In this document: positions 9,372 through 19,216 of the stretch, piece by piece
Position numbering within the stretch: position 1 is the first letter of the stretch
Layout: every line of letters starts with the position of its first letter
DNA from: an uncultured Microbacterium sp.
Lineage (GTDB): Bacteria; Actinomycetota; Actinomycetes; Actinomycetales; Microbacteriaceae
Direction: 5' to 3'
DNA length: 64,000 nucleotides
Assembly: GCF_947488465.1 (NCBI RefSeq)
Contig: NZ_CANKZA010000006.1
Location: 158,140-222,139, forward strand
Made by a program: the position numbers and the translations under genes
Notes under the pieces: model-generated
Databases searched by the model: none
What the model was told of the DNA's origin: nothing
What the model saw: the letters and a program-made list of their open reading frames with translations, nothing else

Positions 9372-10277
9372 CTACTTGATCGATCCCCGCGTGACGCCGG
9401 AGATAACCCAGCGCTGGGAGAAGATGTACACGATGAGCAAGGGCGCCATCGCCATCAAGTACGACGCGAACGCCGTCGTGTAGTCGGTGTTGTACTGCCC
9501 CTGGAACACATACTGCGCGAGCGGCAGGGTGCGAGCCCCGGGATCGGTCAGGACGACGAGCGGCATGATGAAGTCGTTCCACGCCCACACACACGTGAGG
9601 ATGCCGACCGTGGCATTCATCGGCGTGAGCAACGGGAAGATGATCTGCCAGAACACCCGCCACGTCGATGCACCGTCCACCCGCGCCGCTTCTTCGAGCT
9701 CGATCGGGATCGAACGGATATACGCGGAGTAGATGAAGATGTTCAGCGACAGCCCGTAGATCGTGTACAGGATGATCATGCCGACCTGGTTGTCGAGGCC
9801 CAGCAGCGCCGTCTGCTTGACCAGCGGCAGCATGATGATCGGGAACGGGATGAACAGCGCCGCGAGGAAGTAGAAGAACACTCCCTTGAAGAACGGCCGG
9901 TGGCTGTTGCGCGCGAGCGCATAGGCGACGACCGAACTGGTGAGCAAGGTGAACACCACGGCTCCGACCGTGATGATCGCCGTATTCAGCAGCGCCTGCG
10001 GGAAGGCGGTGCGTTCCCAGGCATCCGCGAAGTTCTCCCAGCGAATGGGATTCGGCAATTCGAACCCCGTGCCCGCGGCGAGCTGCTCCGGCGTCTTCAA
10101 TGCCACCGACACCGCCAGGTACAGCGGGATGAGGACGGTGAGGGAACACACGGCGATGAACGCCGTCGCCCACCAGTTGGTCTTGCGTGAATCGTCATCC
10201 GCAGGTGCGCGGCGGCGGCGCTTCGGCGACGGCGTGGCCGCCTCTGCGTGGGCGAGGATGGTGGCTGTCGATGACAT
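9372..10277 (-). CDS. Sugar ABC transporter permease, MalG type (CUT1)
   Basis: 301 aa with six predicted membrane helices after a basic N-terminus (PKRRRRAP). The EAA loop that docks the ATPase is clear (LEEAARVDGASTWRVFWQ, about residues 195-215), followed by the conserved ITP-like FPLLTPMN. It is the last gene of the alpha-galactoside operon. Its ATG overlaps the stop of the other permease by one base (TGATG at 10277), indicating translational coupling. CUT1 systems usually take up oligosaccharides; the operon partner alpha-galactosidase suggests raffinose, melibiose or related substrates. No ATP-binding gene is nearby, so a shared MsmK-type ATPase encoded elsewhere is likely. Confidence 0.93.
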   Translation of the reverse strand: MSSTATILAHAEAATPSPKRRRRAPADDDSRKTNWWATAFIAVCSLTVLIPLYLAVSVALKTPEQLAAGTGFELPNPIRWENFADAWERTAFPQALLNTAIITVGAVVFTLLTSSVVAYALARNSHRPFFKGVFFYFLAALFIPFPIIMLPLVKQTALLGLDNQVGMIILYTIYGLSLNIFIYSAYIRSIPIELEEAARVDGASTWRVFWQIIFPLLTPMNATVGILTCVWAWNDFIMPLVVLTDPGARTLPLAQYVFQGQYNTDYTTAFASYLMAMAPLLIVYIFSQRWVISGVTRGSIK

Positions 10278-11215
10278 CAGTAATCGACCTCTCTGCGCTG
10301 AAGAACCCGGAACTGCAGGAGCGAGACGATGGTGATCACGATGAAGAACACCACAGCGTTCGCGGTTTGGTAGGCGAACTCTCCACCGGAGAATCCCCCC
10401 CGGAAGATGAGCAGCGTGACCGATTCGGTCGACGTTCCCGGCCCACCATTGGTGAGTGCGACGATCGGGTCGAACACCTGGAGGAAGCCCTTGAGGCTCA
10501 GCACGACATTGATCGTGAAGAAGGCCCCGATGAGCGGAAAGGTGATCGAAGCGAACTGCCGCCACGACGATGCGCCATCGAGCGACGCCGCCTCGTACAG
10601 TTCCGCCGGAATCGTCTGCAGTCCCGACAGGTAGATGATGATCGAGAACGCACAGGCTTGCCAGACCGCGAGCCCGACGATCGCCGTCCATGCCCAATCG
10701 GGATTGGTGAGGATGTTGTCGCGGAACAGCGGGATGTCCGACAGGATCTTCGGCAGCGAGTTCGAGAAGAGGAACTGGAACACGTAGCCGATCACCAGGA
10801 TCGCCAGGACGTACGGAACGAAGTACACGCCGCGCCAGAAGTTGCGTGCTTTGATCTTCGCGTTGAGCGCCATCGCGATCGCCAGGGAGATCGCGTTGGT
10901 CAGGATCGTGGCGACGATCGCGAAGAGGAACGAGAACCCGTAGGCCTTCAGCACTCGGTCGTCTTTGAACAGATTCAGGTAATTGGACAGGCCGACGAAG
11001 TTCCACTCGCCGTACCCGGCGTAGTTCGTGAAGCTGAAGAAGACACCCACGATCACGGGAATGGTGTGGAACGCCGCGAAGGCGATGACGGCCGGCCAGA
11101 CCATCCAATAGAAGGCCGGCAACGCGCGATCACGGCTGGAACCCACGCGCGTGGCATGCTTTTTCGCGCCCGGCCCGGCCGTCGAGGTGCGCACGGCGCT
11201 CGTCAGAGAAGTCAT
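10277..11215 (-). CDS. Sugar ABC transporter permease, MalF type (CUT1)
   Basis: 312 aa with six membrane helices. The first is at about residues 35-60 (FYWMVWPAVIAFAAFHTIPV). The EAA loop reads YEAASLDGASSWRQF and is followed by FPLIG. The ATG at 11215 is chosen because it overlaps the stop of the binding-protein gene by 4 nt (ATGA). It pairs with the MalG-type permease to form the membrane channel of the importer, and the same operon supplies the binding lipoprotein. Confidence 0.93.
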   Translation of the reverse strand: MTSLTSAVRTSTAGPGAKKHATRVGSSRDRALPAFYWMVWPAVIAFAAFHTIPVIVGVFFSFTNYAGYGEWNFVGLSNYLNLFKDDRVLKAYGFSFLFAIVATILTNAISLAIAMALNAKIKARNFWRGVYFVPYVLAILVIGYVFQFLFSNSLPKILSDIPLFRDNILTNPDWAWTAIVGLAVWQACAFSIIIYLSGLQTIPAELYEAASLDGASSWRQFASITFPLIGAFFTINVVLSLKGFLQVFDPIVALTNGGPGTSTESVTLLIFRGGFSGGEFAYQTANAVVFFIVITIVSLLQFRVLQRREVDY

Positions 11216-12507
11216 TGTCCGTCTCCCGTCACGGGGATCGTGCGGGCAGCGACTTTGCGCCACTCGCTGTCGAGGGTGGCGAGTGCAGCATCCACATCGC
11301 CGTCGAACAAGAACTGCTGCACGATCGACACGAGTGGAATGCTGGCTGGTACTTGGTGATCGATGAAGCCGGTGATCTTCCCCTCATCGAAGAAGGGCTT
11401 CACCGACTGCAGCGCGGGATCATCGCTGAGCTCCGCTCCCTCGACGGAGGGAATCATGTTCTGAGACGCGGCGAACTCTTCGATGACGCCCACCTCGAAG
11501 AGGTAGTCGATGAAGCGCAACGCTTCTTCCCGGTGGGGAGTCTCTTTGGCCATCGTGACGACGACGTCGACGCCGGAGACCAGGAGGCGGTCGTCGGGAT
11601 CGTCGGCGACCGGGTAGGGGAAGATCGCCGCGTTGATGTCGGGGTTGATGCCCTTCACCGGGCTCAGCGCCCAGATGCCCTGCAGGAGCATGGCTGCTCC
11701 CCCCGCAGCGAAGGCAGCGTTGCCATCGTCATAGGTGCGACCACGGTAACCGTCCTGCATATAGGAGAAGAGCTGACCCTGCTGGGCCATCGCGTCGGCG
11801 AAGTCTTTCTCGAACGACACCGGCGAATCGGGACCCACGTCCTCGCCCTGCGCACGCATCTCGTCGAAGAACCCGTCCTGCGACGGATACGCCCCGAGCG
11901 CGTTCCACGACGGCATGCCCGTCCATGAGTCGGCAAGTGTTCCGTAGAACGGATCGATACCGGCATCCTGCAGCGCATCGCACACCGCGATGAACTCGTC
12001 CCACGTCTCGGGTACTTCCAGCCCCTGCTCCTCGAAGATGTCGCGGTTATAGATCACGCCGTTGGCGTTGTTGACGTAGCCGAGTCCGTTGATCTCACCG
12101 TCCTTCGTGCCGAGTTGCGCGAGGATCTCCTGCACGGCCGGGTTGATGGTCTGCAACACCGGCTCGTCGGAGAAGTCGTAGAACACTCCGGCCTGCGCCA
12201 GCTTGCCGAAACCGCCGTTGGCATTCAGGGTGATGACGTCGGGCGCCTTGTCCTTGACCAACAGGGTGCGGATCGCGGTCTCCGAGTCGGCGACCTGGTT
12301 CTGCACCACCTTGATATCGGGATTCTCGGCCTCGAAGTCCTCAATGATCTCGGCGAAATCGGTGAGTGCTTCGCCCTTGAACTGGAAGAAGCTGAGCGTC
12401 GTCACCTCAGTGCCCGCCGAGGGTGAGCACCCACTCAGCGCGACGATCGTCCCGATGCCCGCGATCGCGGCCACCGTTCGGATCACACCACGTTGTCTGA
12501 TTTTCAT
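11212..12507 (-). CDS. Extracellular sugar-binding lipoprotein (CUT1 solute-binding protein)
   Basis: 431 aa. A basic N-terminus and hydrophobic stretch end in ALSGC, a lipobox with C27 as lipidated residue, so the protein is anchored to the outer face of the membrane. The body has the two-lobed type I extracellular solute-binding fold (FFQFKGEALTDFAEIIEDFE near the start). A strong AAGGAGG precedes the ATG. It delivers ligand to the two permeases downstream. The gene begins 32 bp after the alpha-galactosidase stop, which points to alpha-galactosides as ligand. That is inferred from context, not from binding-site residues. Confidence 0.92.
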   Translation of the reverse strand: MKIRQRGVIRTVAAIAGIGTIVALSGCSPSAGTEVTTLSFFQFKGEALTDFAEIIEDFEAENPDIKVVQNQVADSETAIRTLLVKDKAPDVITLNANGGFGKLAQAGVFYDFSDEPVLQTINPAVQEILAQLGTKDGEINGLGYVNNANGVIYNRDIFEEQGLEVPETWDEFIAVCDALQDAGIDPFYGTLADSWTGMPSWNALGAYPSQDGFFDEMRAQGEDVGPDSPVSFEKDFADAMAQQGQLFSYMQDGYRGRTYDDGNAAFAAGGAAMLLQGIWALSPVKGINPDINAAIFPYPVADDPDDRLLVSGVDVVVTMAKETPHREEALRFIDYLFEVGVIEEFAASQNMIPSVEGAELSDDPALQSVKPFFDEGKITGFIDHQVPASIPLVSIVQQFLFDGDVDAALATLDSEWRKVAARTIPVTGDGQ

Positions 12508-12539
12508 CTGTGCGCCTCCTTGCGCGTGTCGTGCATCGG

Positions 12540-14720
12540 TTAGGACTCAGCGACGATCTCGACGACGGTCGCTTGTTGGGGAAACTGGACGGGGGGACGG
12601 ATGCCGATGCTGCCGAGTTCGCGGCCCGTCATCGTGATCGGGGATGCCGCCCACTCGAGCTCCGACTGCGCGGCATCGTGCGCGGGACGCGACACCGCCC
12701 GCAACGTGTAGCGCTGCGCGGCATCCAGACCGGGAAAGCGGATTCGGCCGGCCGGATAGGCGGCGCTCGTGGCGGTCTGCGTGATGGTGAAGACCGCCGA
12801 CGCGGAATCTGCGGCGACGATCCCGCGGACATCGAGCCCCGCGTCGACGCCATCGACATGGATGACCGCGCCGCGCGCGATCAGCGGACGGAGGCGCTGG
12901 GCGAGCGAAATCCACTCTGCGACGCGCGCACGCGTGGGTGCGTCGGCCGCGGTGAGATCCCACTCCACTCCGAAGTGACCGAGCAGGGCGACCGCGCCGC
13001 TCAGCTCGAGCGAGACCGTACGTCCCGACGAGTGGACGACGGGGCTGGTGAGATGCATCCCCATCATTTCCGGAGGGACGACCAAGCCGGTGTAACGCTG
13101 GTTCTCGAGCCGCTCGAGGGGGTCGAGGCTGTCGCTCGTCCAGATGCGGTCGGTGCGATCGAGGATCCCGAGGTCGACCCGGGCTCCACCGGAGGCGCAA
13201 CTCTCGATCTCGAGACCGGGGTGCGTGCTCTTCAGCTCGTCGAGCAGGCGGTAGAGAGCGAGAGTGTGCTCCCGCACGCGCGGCACGCCGCCAGGACCGC
13301 TCCCCGCGTCGACGAGGTCTCGATTGTGATCCCACTTCAGGTACGCGATCGGGTACTCGTCGAGCAGTGCGTGCAGCCGATCCGCGATGTGCCGATACGC
13401 GGCGGGATGAGCGAGGTCGAGCACCTGCTGCTGACGCGCCGAGGGCGGGAGCGACATGCGGCCCCGCAGGATCCAGTCGGGGTGTGCGCGCGCGAGATCG
13501 CTGTCGGGATTGACCATCTCGGGTTCGACCCAGAGGCCGAACTCCATCCCGAGCGAGCGCACTTTGTCGACGAGCGGATGCAGGCCGTCGGGCCAGACAT
13601 CGGCATCCACCTCCCAGTCACCGAGCCCGCGCGTATCGTCGCGACGGCCGGTGAACCAGCCATCGTCGAGGACGAAGCGTTCAATGCCCACCTCCGCCGC
13701 GGTCTCGGCGAGCGCCGCGAGACGCTCGAAGGAGTGGTCGAAGTACACCGCTTCCCACGTGTTGAGCGTGGTCGGACGCGGCCGGGTCGGGTGCTGCGCG
13801 CGCCCGCGCCATTCGGTGTGGAAGCGATGCGAGAGTTCGTTGAGACCGTCGCCCCACGAACCGATGACCCACGGCGAACGGACGGTCTCTCCGGCGGCAA
13901 GCTCAACCTCGCCGGGGACGAACAGTTCCCCACCGGCCAGGAACGCCTCGCCGGTGACGACGCGCTCCGCCAGAACGCGGTGGTTGCCGCTCCACGCGAC
14001 GTGGATGCCGTGGACGCGGCCCTGCTCGAAGCCGAACCCGGGTCGCCCTGCGGCCATCAGCACGGTCGCATCGGCGCCGGGGCGGCCCCGGCGGCTCTCG
14101 CGCACGTGCGTTCCGAGCGTGAACGCGTGGCGTTGCGCGGCGCGCTCCCGGAGATGATGCCCGGTGGTGTCGAGGAGCTCGGTCGCATCCCACGGCGTCG
14201 GGAAAACGAGGTGGACGGCATCCAACGAGTACGTGCCCTCGCCCGCATTACGCACCGTCATGCGCTGGTGGAGAAGACCGGACTCCCCGACCGCGACCTC
14301 CCACTGCAGTGCGAGCGCCGCTTCGGCGTCGAAGAGCGAGATCGTCGCGCGGTCGTCGGTCGCCGCGACGCCGACGACCTCCGGGTGGATGCTGAAGCCC
14401 GCCCCGCGCCGGTGTCCGGCGACCGCCGGCGTACCGAGCCACCCGGAGGCTTCGGTGGCGACAGCACTCAGCCGCGGTGTGCGGTCAAGCCCACCCGAGA
14501 CGCGTTGCGGGCGAGCGGCGACCGCGAGGCCGTGCAGTGTGTCGGGTGTCGACTCGCGAAGCTCCTCGCCCCAGTGGACGATGGCCGGAACCGACTCCGA
14601 TGCCAGATCGATCACGACGCTGGTGCCGCCGCGGTGGAGGTGGAGCACACTCACGTCGGATGAGATCGGCCCCGGCTCTCGGGGTGCGGTCACCTGCAAA
14701 CCTTCGTCATTGAATCGCAT
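12540..14720 (-). CDS. Alpha-galactosidase, GH36 family, first gene of the uptake operon
   Basis: 726 aa, cytoplasmic. YLKWDHNR places the nucleophile at D464, and IWTSDSLD places the acid/base at D530. ESCASGGAR lies between them, the more usual form of the motif that reads ESCCGGGGR in the paralogue at 1253-3388. It heads an operon with the sugar-binding lipoprotein and two permeases, so imported oligosaccharide can be hydrolysed at once. The start at 14720 has no good ribosome binding site. The divergent ROK gene and the half-palindrome at 14723-14745 suggest local repression. Confidence 0.94.
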   Translation of the reverse strand: MRFNDEGLQVTAPREPGPISSDVSVLHLHRGGTSVVIDLASESVPAIVHWGEELRESTPDTLHGLAVAARPQRVSGGLDRTPRLSAVATEASGWLGTPAVAGHRRGAGFSIHPEVVGVAATDDRATISLFDAEAALALQWEVAVGESGLLHQRMTVRNAGEGTYSLDAVHLVFPTPWDATELLDTTGHHLRERAAQRHAFTLGTHVRESRRGRPGADATVLMAAGRPGFGFEQGRVHGIHVAWSGNHRVLAERVVTGEAFLAGGELFVPGEVELAAGETVRSPWVIGSWGDGLNELSHRFHTEWRGRAQHPTRPRPTTLNTWEAVYFDHSFERLAALAETAAEVGIERFVLDDGWFTGRRDDTRGLGDWEVDADVWPDGLHPLVDKVRSLGMEFGLWVEPEMVNPDSDLARAHPDWILRGRMSLPPSARQQQVLDLAHPAAYRHIADRLHALLDEYPIAYLKWDHNRDLVDAGSGPGGVPRVREHTLALYRLLDELKSTHPGLEIESCASGGARVDLGILDRTDRIWTSDSLDPLERLENQRYTGLVVPPEMMGMHLTSPVVHSSGRTVSLELSGAVALLGHFGVEWDLTAADAPTRARVAEWISLAQRLRPLIARGAVIHVDGVDAGLDVRGIVAADSASAVFTITQTATSAAYPAGRIRFPGLDAAQRYTLRAVSRPAHDAAQSELEWAASPITMTGRELGSIGIRPPVQFPQQATVVEIVAES

Positions 14721-14722
14721 GC

Positions 14723-14745
14723 ATTAGTTTTAGCACGGAATTAAT
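14723..14745. promoter_or_regulatory. Candidate operator for the ROK regulator
   Basis: Imperfect palindrome ATTAGTTTT-agcac-GGAATTAAT directly upstream of the alpha-galactosidase start. The outer ATTA/TAAT and inner T-rich/A-rich halves match with transitions. Its position between divergent regulator and target genes, and its AT-richness in a GC-rich genome, fit a ROK-type operator. This is an inference from position and symmetry only. Confidence 0.45.
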
Positions 14746-14829
14746 CTGCCCCACAAGGGTCTGGTTTTTCCGTGGGCATCCCTCCTTGCGCGCGAAGTAA
14801 GTGCCAAGATGGAATCAAAGGAGGTCGTG

Positions 14830-15948
14830 ATGCTGACGGACAGTGAAGCTGCGCTCGCGCGCGCCGTCCTCATTCACGGGCCCATCTCACGCTCCGCGCT
14901 GACGACACGACTCGGACTCTCCCCGGCGAGCCTCACTCGTCTGGCGAAACCCTTCCTCGACCGTGGCCTTCTCGTCGAGTTGGATGATGTGTCCGACGGA
15001 TCCGTCGGCCGGCCGACCCGCCCCCTCGACGTCGCGCCGAGCGATGCCCGATATCTCGGCATCAAACTCACCGGCGATACTCTCTATGCCGCCCTCACGG
15101 ACGTGCGCGCGGAGCTGGTCGCCACCCACGCACGCCCGCTGAGCGGACGCGAACCCGCGGCTGTCGTTTCCGCCATCCGCGACTGCATCGCGGGCTTCGA
15201 CGCTGATATCCGGGGTCTCGGCGTGAGCCTCGGTGGGCTCGTCGATCACGGCATCGTCGAGTACGCGCCGTTCCTGAGCTGGCGACACGTCGACCTCGGA
15301 GCCATGCTCGCGGACGCCACCGGAATGCAGGTCACGATCGAGAACGATCTTGTCGCGCTCGCCGAGGCGGAACGCTGGTTCGGTATGGGTCGCGGGCTGC
15401 CCGGGTTCTCGGTGATCACGATCGGCGAGGGCATCGGCTACGCCGTCGTCGCCCACGGCGAAGTGGTGCGCACGCGAGAGGTCGGCGCCGGGCTCGGCGG
15501 GCACATCCCGCTCTCGGGGGGCAACGGACCGCTGTGCGAGCGCGGGCACCGCGGGTGCGCGCAGGCCATGCTGACGATCGGCTCGCTCACCGCCCAGGTC
15601 TCCGGAGCGCTCCAGCGCCCTGTCGACTACGCGGAGTTCCTCGCTCTGGCAGCCTCCGGAGATCCGGCCGCACGCACCGTCGCCTCCGCTGCCGGCGAAG
15701 CACTGGGCCGCTTCATCGCTCTCGCCGCCAATCTCACGATGCAACCTGCCACCGTGCTCGCCGGCGACGGGATCGGGCTGTTCGCCGTCGCAGAACCGAC
15801 GATCCGCGCCGCGATCGCGGCCGACCGCGATCCCCTCGCTGACCCCATCGAGCTCTACGTCGACGAATCCGGTTTCGACGCATGGGCGCGAGGAGCCGCG
15901 GCGGTGGCGATTCAAGCCTCGGTGGCGAGCCTCACGCTCACTCGCTGA
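14830..15948 (+). CDS. ROK-family transcriptional regulator
   Basis: 372 aa from the ATG at 14830, chosen because AAAGGAGG (14817-14824) sits 5 nt upstream. The ATG at 14809 is upstream of that site. An N-terminal winged helix (about 1-60, with GPISRSALTTRLGLS) is followed by the ROK sugar-kinase-like domain. The zinc motif reads CERGHRGC (C236, C243), so the middle Cys of the classical CxCGxxGC is Arg, as in other actinobacterial members. It is divergent from the alpha-galactoside operon and probably represses it until a sugar ligand binds. The ligand is not evident. Confidence 0.9.
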   Translation: MLTDSEAALARAVLIHGPISRSALTTRLGLSPASLTRLAKPFLDRGLLVELDDVSDGSVGRPTRPLDVAPSDARYLGIKLTGDTLYAALTDVRAELVATHARPLSGREPAAVVSAIRDCIAGFDADIRGLGVSLGGLVDHGIVEYAPFLSWRHVDLGAMLADATGMQVTIENDLVALAEAERWFGMGRGLPGFSVITIGEGIGYAVVAHGEVVRTREVGAGLGGHIPLSGGNGPLCERGHRGCAQAMLTIGSLTAQVSGALQRPVDYAEFLALAASGDPAARTVASAAGEALGRFIALAANLTMQPATVLAGDGIGLFAVAEPTIRAAIAADRDPLADPIELYVDESGFDAWARGAAAVAIQASVASLTLTR

Positions 15949-15984
15949 GCGAGACGCGAACCGCCCGCTGCCAGGCGGTCGGCA

Positions 15985-16199
15985 CTGGCGGAAAGGGTTC
16001 GCCTGGATGGGCGGATCGTCGCGGACCACGCCCGGGTCTGGGCGCGCGGCTCCACGATCACCGACCCCGCCCATCTCGAGAACGCGAAACGGTTGCGGCA
16101 GCAATTCCAGCAGCCCCGGCCGGCGCTGGCCGCGGCTGATGATCTGAGTCGGGATCTCGCGGACTATGACCGGGCGTTCGGGATTGAGGGGGTCGCCTG

Positions 16200-16200
<1 letters not shown>
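15985..16200 (+). pseudogene. istA: IS21 transposase istA, C-terminal fragment
   Basis: About 71 codons of the extreme C-terminus remain, ending DYDRAFGIEGVA, with the VWARGSTITDPAHL block seen in IstA proteins. The DDE catalytic core and the rest of the gene are missing. The stop overlaps the istB start codon (TGATG), the normal IS21 arrangement. Confidence 0.7.
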
Positions 16201-16577
<377 letters not shown>

Positions 16578-16681
16578 CAAACACGAACAAGTGGCCTAGA
16601 TTTCGCCCGTCGTATTGGCCTACTTCTCACTCGTCGCCGACACGAGCCTCATGTCCGCTCCCTCCGATCGTGGTCGGGGCG

Positions 16682-17485
16682 CTATGGGGTCAGGAAAAGC
16701 ATGAGGACGAGAGCGATCAGGAACACGCTCTGTGCACTGTGCGCGATGATCCCGATGAGGGCGCTCTGGTACCGGCGAGATGGTAGCGAAAGGATGAATG
16801 TGTCGATCAGGGTGATCGGGATCATCCACGGGACATGGAGGTGGTAGAGGGCAAAGATAACTCCGTTGGCGATCCAGTCCCACGACCCGAAAACGCCCTG
16901 CATGCGAGGGAGCAAGTACCCGCGGAATAGCAGCTCCTCACCCAGCACGGTGTTGAAGACGAAGAAGGCCAGCAGGACGCCAAGCCAGAGCCAGGAGCCG
17001 GAGAGGGTCGCCTGCCCGTCGGGGGAGCCGAGGAAGTCACCGAAGTCGCGTCCCTCGGCGGGGGCGATCTCGAACGGAAGGAACTCCTCTAGAGCGAACG
17101 CCACGACGACGATCGGGACGACGAGCCAGGCGCGCCCCCCACGGCGGCCGGTTTTGGGGTTACGGGGTGCGCGCAGCCAGAGAACGTCTCGAACGACGGA
17201 CCACTTCAGGGTTCGCTGCTCTCGGTAGACGAGGATCAGAACCAGCGCGAACTGCCAGACCAGTCCCGCGGTCAACAGCAGGATGAGGGTCTGCGCGAGG
17301 GCGAGGGGTGAGCCCCAGCCGGCTGCGAGCCACGGCGCGATCAGCCACGCAAGCACGGCCATCGGAAAAGCAGCCGCCGACCAGACTCCGATCACGCCGA
17401 CGAGGGTGAGCTGCGGTATCGGATTCTCGATTCCAGCGGACCCGGCGCCGCGACAGACTGACTCAGCCTGATCTGTGGATCTCAC
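16682..17485 (-). CDS. CPBP-family intramembrane metalloprotease
   Basis: 267 aa from a GTG start, with about seven or eight hydrophobic segments. The diagnostic motifs of the CPBP (Rce1/Abi) family are all present: EELLFRG (the EExxxR motif), ALYHLHVPW and a late HSAQS. These supply the glutamates and histidines for the membrane-embedded active site. Members process prenylated or other membrane substrates, or give immunity to bacteriocins; the substrate here is unknown. The gene lies just past the IS21 relic, and its neighbours encode other membrane proteins. Confidence 0.88.
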   Translation of the reverse strand: MRSTDQAESVCRGAGSAGIENPIPQLTLVGVIGVWSAAAFPMAVLAWLIAPWLAAGWGSPLALAQTLILLLTAGLVWQFALVLILVYREQRTLKWSVVRDVLWLRAPRNPKTGRRGGRAWLVVPIVVVAFALEEFLPFEIAPAEGRDFGDFLGSPDGQATLSGSWLWLGVLLAFFVFNTVLGEELLFRGYLLPRMQGVFGSWDWIANGVIFALYHLHVPWMIPITLIDTFILSLPSRRYQSALIGIIAHSAQSVFLIALVLMLFLTP

Positions 17486-17625
17486 GGTTTGCTTCTTTCA
17501 GGCGACACGACTGCGCCGCCGACGAGTGACGATTTGAGGAGCGAGCGGGCTCTCCAGCTGCTGCTGTGCGTGACCCCGGGTCACGACGGAGTGTGCGCGA
17601 CCGGCCACCCGGCCGATCAGCCAGA

Positions 17626-17661
17626 CCGACCGGTGGGGCCGTGGAAGGCCCCACCGGTCGG
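17626..17661 (-). terminator. Strong hairpin terminator after the DUF6326 gene
   Basis: A perfect 15-bp stem (CCGACCGGTGGGGCC and its complement) closes a 6-nt loop. It lies downstream of the minus-strand gene ending at 17754. There is no T-run. Confidence 0.6.
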
Positions 17662-17753
17662 CGCAGTTGTCGTCTGTGTCTCGCATCAGGGAGCGTGTCC
17701 GCGCGCCACGCGTATGACTGTGGACGGGCCAGGGACTGCTCTTGAGTTCACGC

Positions 17754-18245
17754 TTACTGCGGGGTCCGAGCGGCCTCACGGTCCGGGCTGGTCGTCATGA
17801 TCGCCGACGGTGCGGTGCGGGGCCAGGTCCAGGCGTATCTCAGGATGAGGGCGAGAAGGATCAGTTCCAGTGCGACACCCAGGAGGTAGAAGTACATCCA
17901 CGACTCGCCCAGCTGGCCCACTGCGTTGAAGGCGGCGAAGGGGACTTGTAGCGAGGCCACGATGAGGTTCGTGATGCGGTTGGCCCGGGCGGGCAGCGTC
18001 ATCGACAGCACGACCATGAAGATCGGGATCGCCAGGAGAGTCAGCGCCGTGATCGCCCACGTCGGGGTGATGTCGAACTCCCAGACGACGCCGATAAGGA
18101 TGTCATCGACTACGCCGGGCTTGTAGAAGGCGAGGATGTCGACATAGACGTACAGGAACACGAAGCTCGTCCACGCGGCGGCGAGCTTGGCTTGAACCGG
18201 CACACCCTGGTCCAGCAGTGCGGTGGTGGGTTGACGTTTTCTCAT
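17754..18245 (-). CDS. DUF6326-type four-helix membrane protein
   Basis: 163 aa. The ATG at 18245 follows AAGGAG at ideal spacing; an upstream extension lacks family character. Four hydrophobic helices are visible, starting with TSFVFLYVYVDILAFYKPG, the segment typical of DUF6326 proteins. It is a cytoplasmic-membrane protein of unknown function. Divergent from the DUF2306 gene across a 268-bp gap. Confidence 0.75.
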   Translation of the reverse strand: MRKRQPTTALLDQGVPVQAKLAAAWTSFVFLYVYVDILAFYKPGVVDDILIGVVWEFDITPTWAITALTLLAIPIFMVVLSMTLPARANRITNLIVASLQVPFAAFNAVGQLGESWMYFYLLGVALELILLALILRYAWTWPRTAPSAIMTTSPDREAARTPQ

Positions 18246-18513
18246 CGGATACTCCTTCGATGTAGTGAGGATTGGTTTGTCCGCGGTCGCCGGCTGCGAC
18301 CGCCGCGCTGCCCGAAACACACGACATTCGGTGCGCCAAAGCGGCGGTCGACGGCCGCGGTCATGGTCGTGTGGGTTGTCATAACTCGATGTTCGCCGGT
18401 TCGGGGATGCGCGTCATCGGCCAGGAGGCCCGGATTGGGTCAGCCGAAAGTACCGCTCTGAATCCGTGCTGAGGACCGATGTGTGGGGCGCTCGGTCAGG
18501 CGAGCATCGAGGC

Positions 18514-19212
18514 ATGTCGCATCAAAGGACGGACACGGGGACGATTGCCGAGCAGAAGAAGGAGCGGCATCGACCGAGGAGCGGATGGCTCGCGATCACC
18601 GGTCTCCTGCTGCTCAGTGCACTCCCTGTGCTCGGCGGTGTGCTCAGCCTGCGAGAGGTGAGTGCCGGCTCCGAAAGCACACTGCTCTCGGCCTCAGCGG
18701 TGGCGATGGTTGCGCACATCGTGGCGATGAGCGTGTACTGCCTTCTCGGCGCATTCCAGTTCTCTCCGGTACTGCGAACTCGGCGTGGTTGGCACCGCAT
18801 CGCCGGCCGTGCACTGATCCCCGCGGGATTCCTCGCGGCACTGTCCGCCGTCTGGCTCGCGGTCTTCTTCGGTGGCCCGGCTGATGAGCTCGCACTTGCG
18901 ATGGTCCGCCTCGTCTTCGCCGTCGGGATGACGGTGTTTCTCGTGCGGGGAGTGATCGCGATCACTCGTCGCGACTTCGTCGCGCACGGAGCATGGATGA
19001 CGCGCGCCTACGCGGTCGCTGTTTCCGGCGGAACCCAAGCTCTCGTCTTCGCGCTGTGGACGATCCCGATCGGCGAGGTCGACGCGTTCGGCGAGACATG
19101 GCTTGTTGCCACGGCCTTCGTCATCAACAGTGTCGTCGCCGAATCGCTCATCTGGCGGCGGTCCCGCCGGCGGATGAGCGGAGTCGTGCGCCGGGGTGCG
19201 CCTGTACTCTGA
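18514..19212 (+). CDS. DUF2306-like membrane protein
   Basis: 232 aa from the ATG at 18514; a GTG at 18466 is the alternative and neither has a strong ribosome binding site. Six to seven membrane helices are seen. HIVAMSVYCLLGAFQFSP followed by RRGWHRIAGR is the pattern of DUF2306 proteins, in which conserved histidines suggest haem or metal binding. The histidine kinase gene starts 4 nt after its stop, so this protein may be part of, or controlled by, that two-component system. Confidence 0.75.
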   Translation: MSHQRTDTGTIAEQKKERHRPRSGWLAITGLLLLSALPVLGGVLSLREVSAGSESTLLSASAVAMVAHIVAMSVYCLLGAFQFSPVLRTRRGWHRIAGRALIPAGFLAALSAVWLAVFFGGPADELALAMVRLVFAVGMTVFLVRGVIAITRRDFVAHGAWMTRAYAVAVSGGTQALVFALWTIPIGEVDAFGETWLVATAFVINSVVAESLIWRRSRRRMSGVVRRGAPVL

Positions 19213-19216
19213 CGGG

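Noticed and set aside
9255..14663. Long antisense reading frames on the plus strand opposite the transporter and alpha-galactosidase genes
   Set aside because: They mirror real minus-strand genes in GC-rich DNA, have unnatural Arg/His/Asp-rich composition and no family similarity.
12510..14663. Extra 717-aa protein opposite the second alpha-galactosidase
   Set aside because: It is an exact antisense shadow of a gene with complete catalytic motifs.
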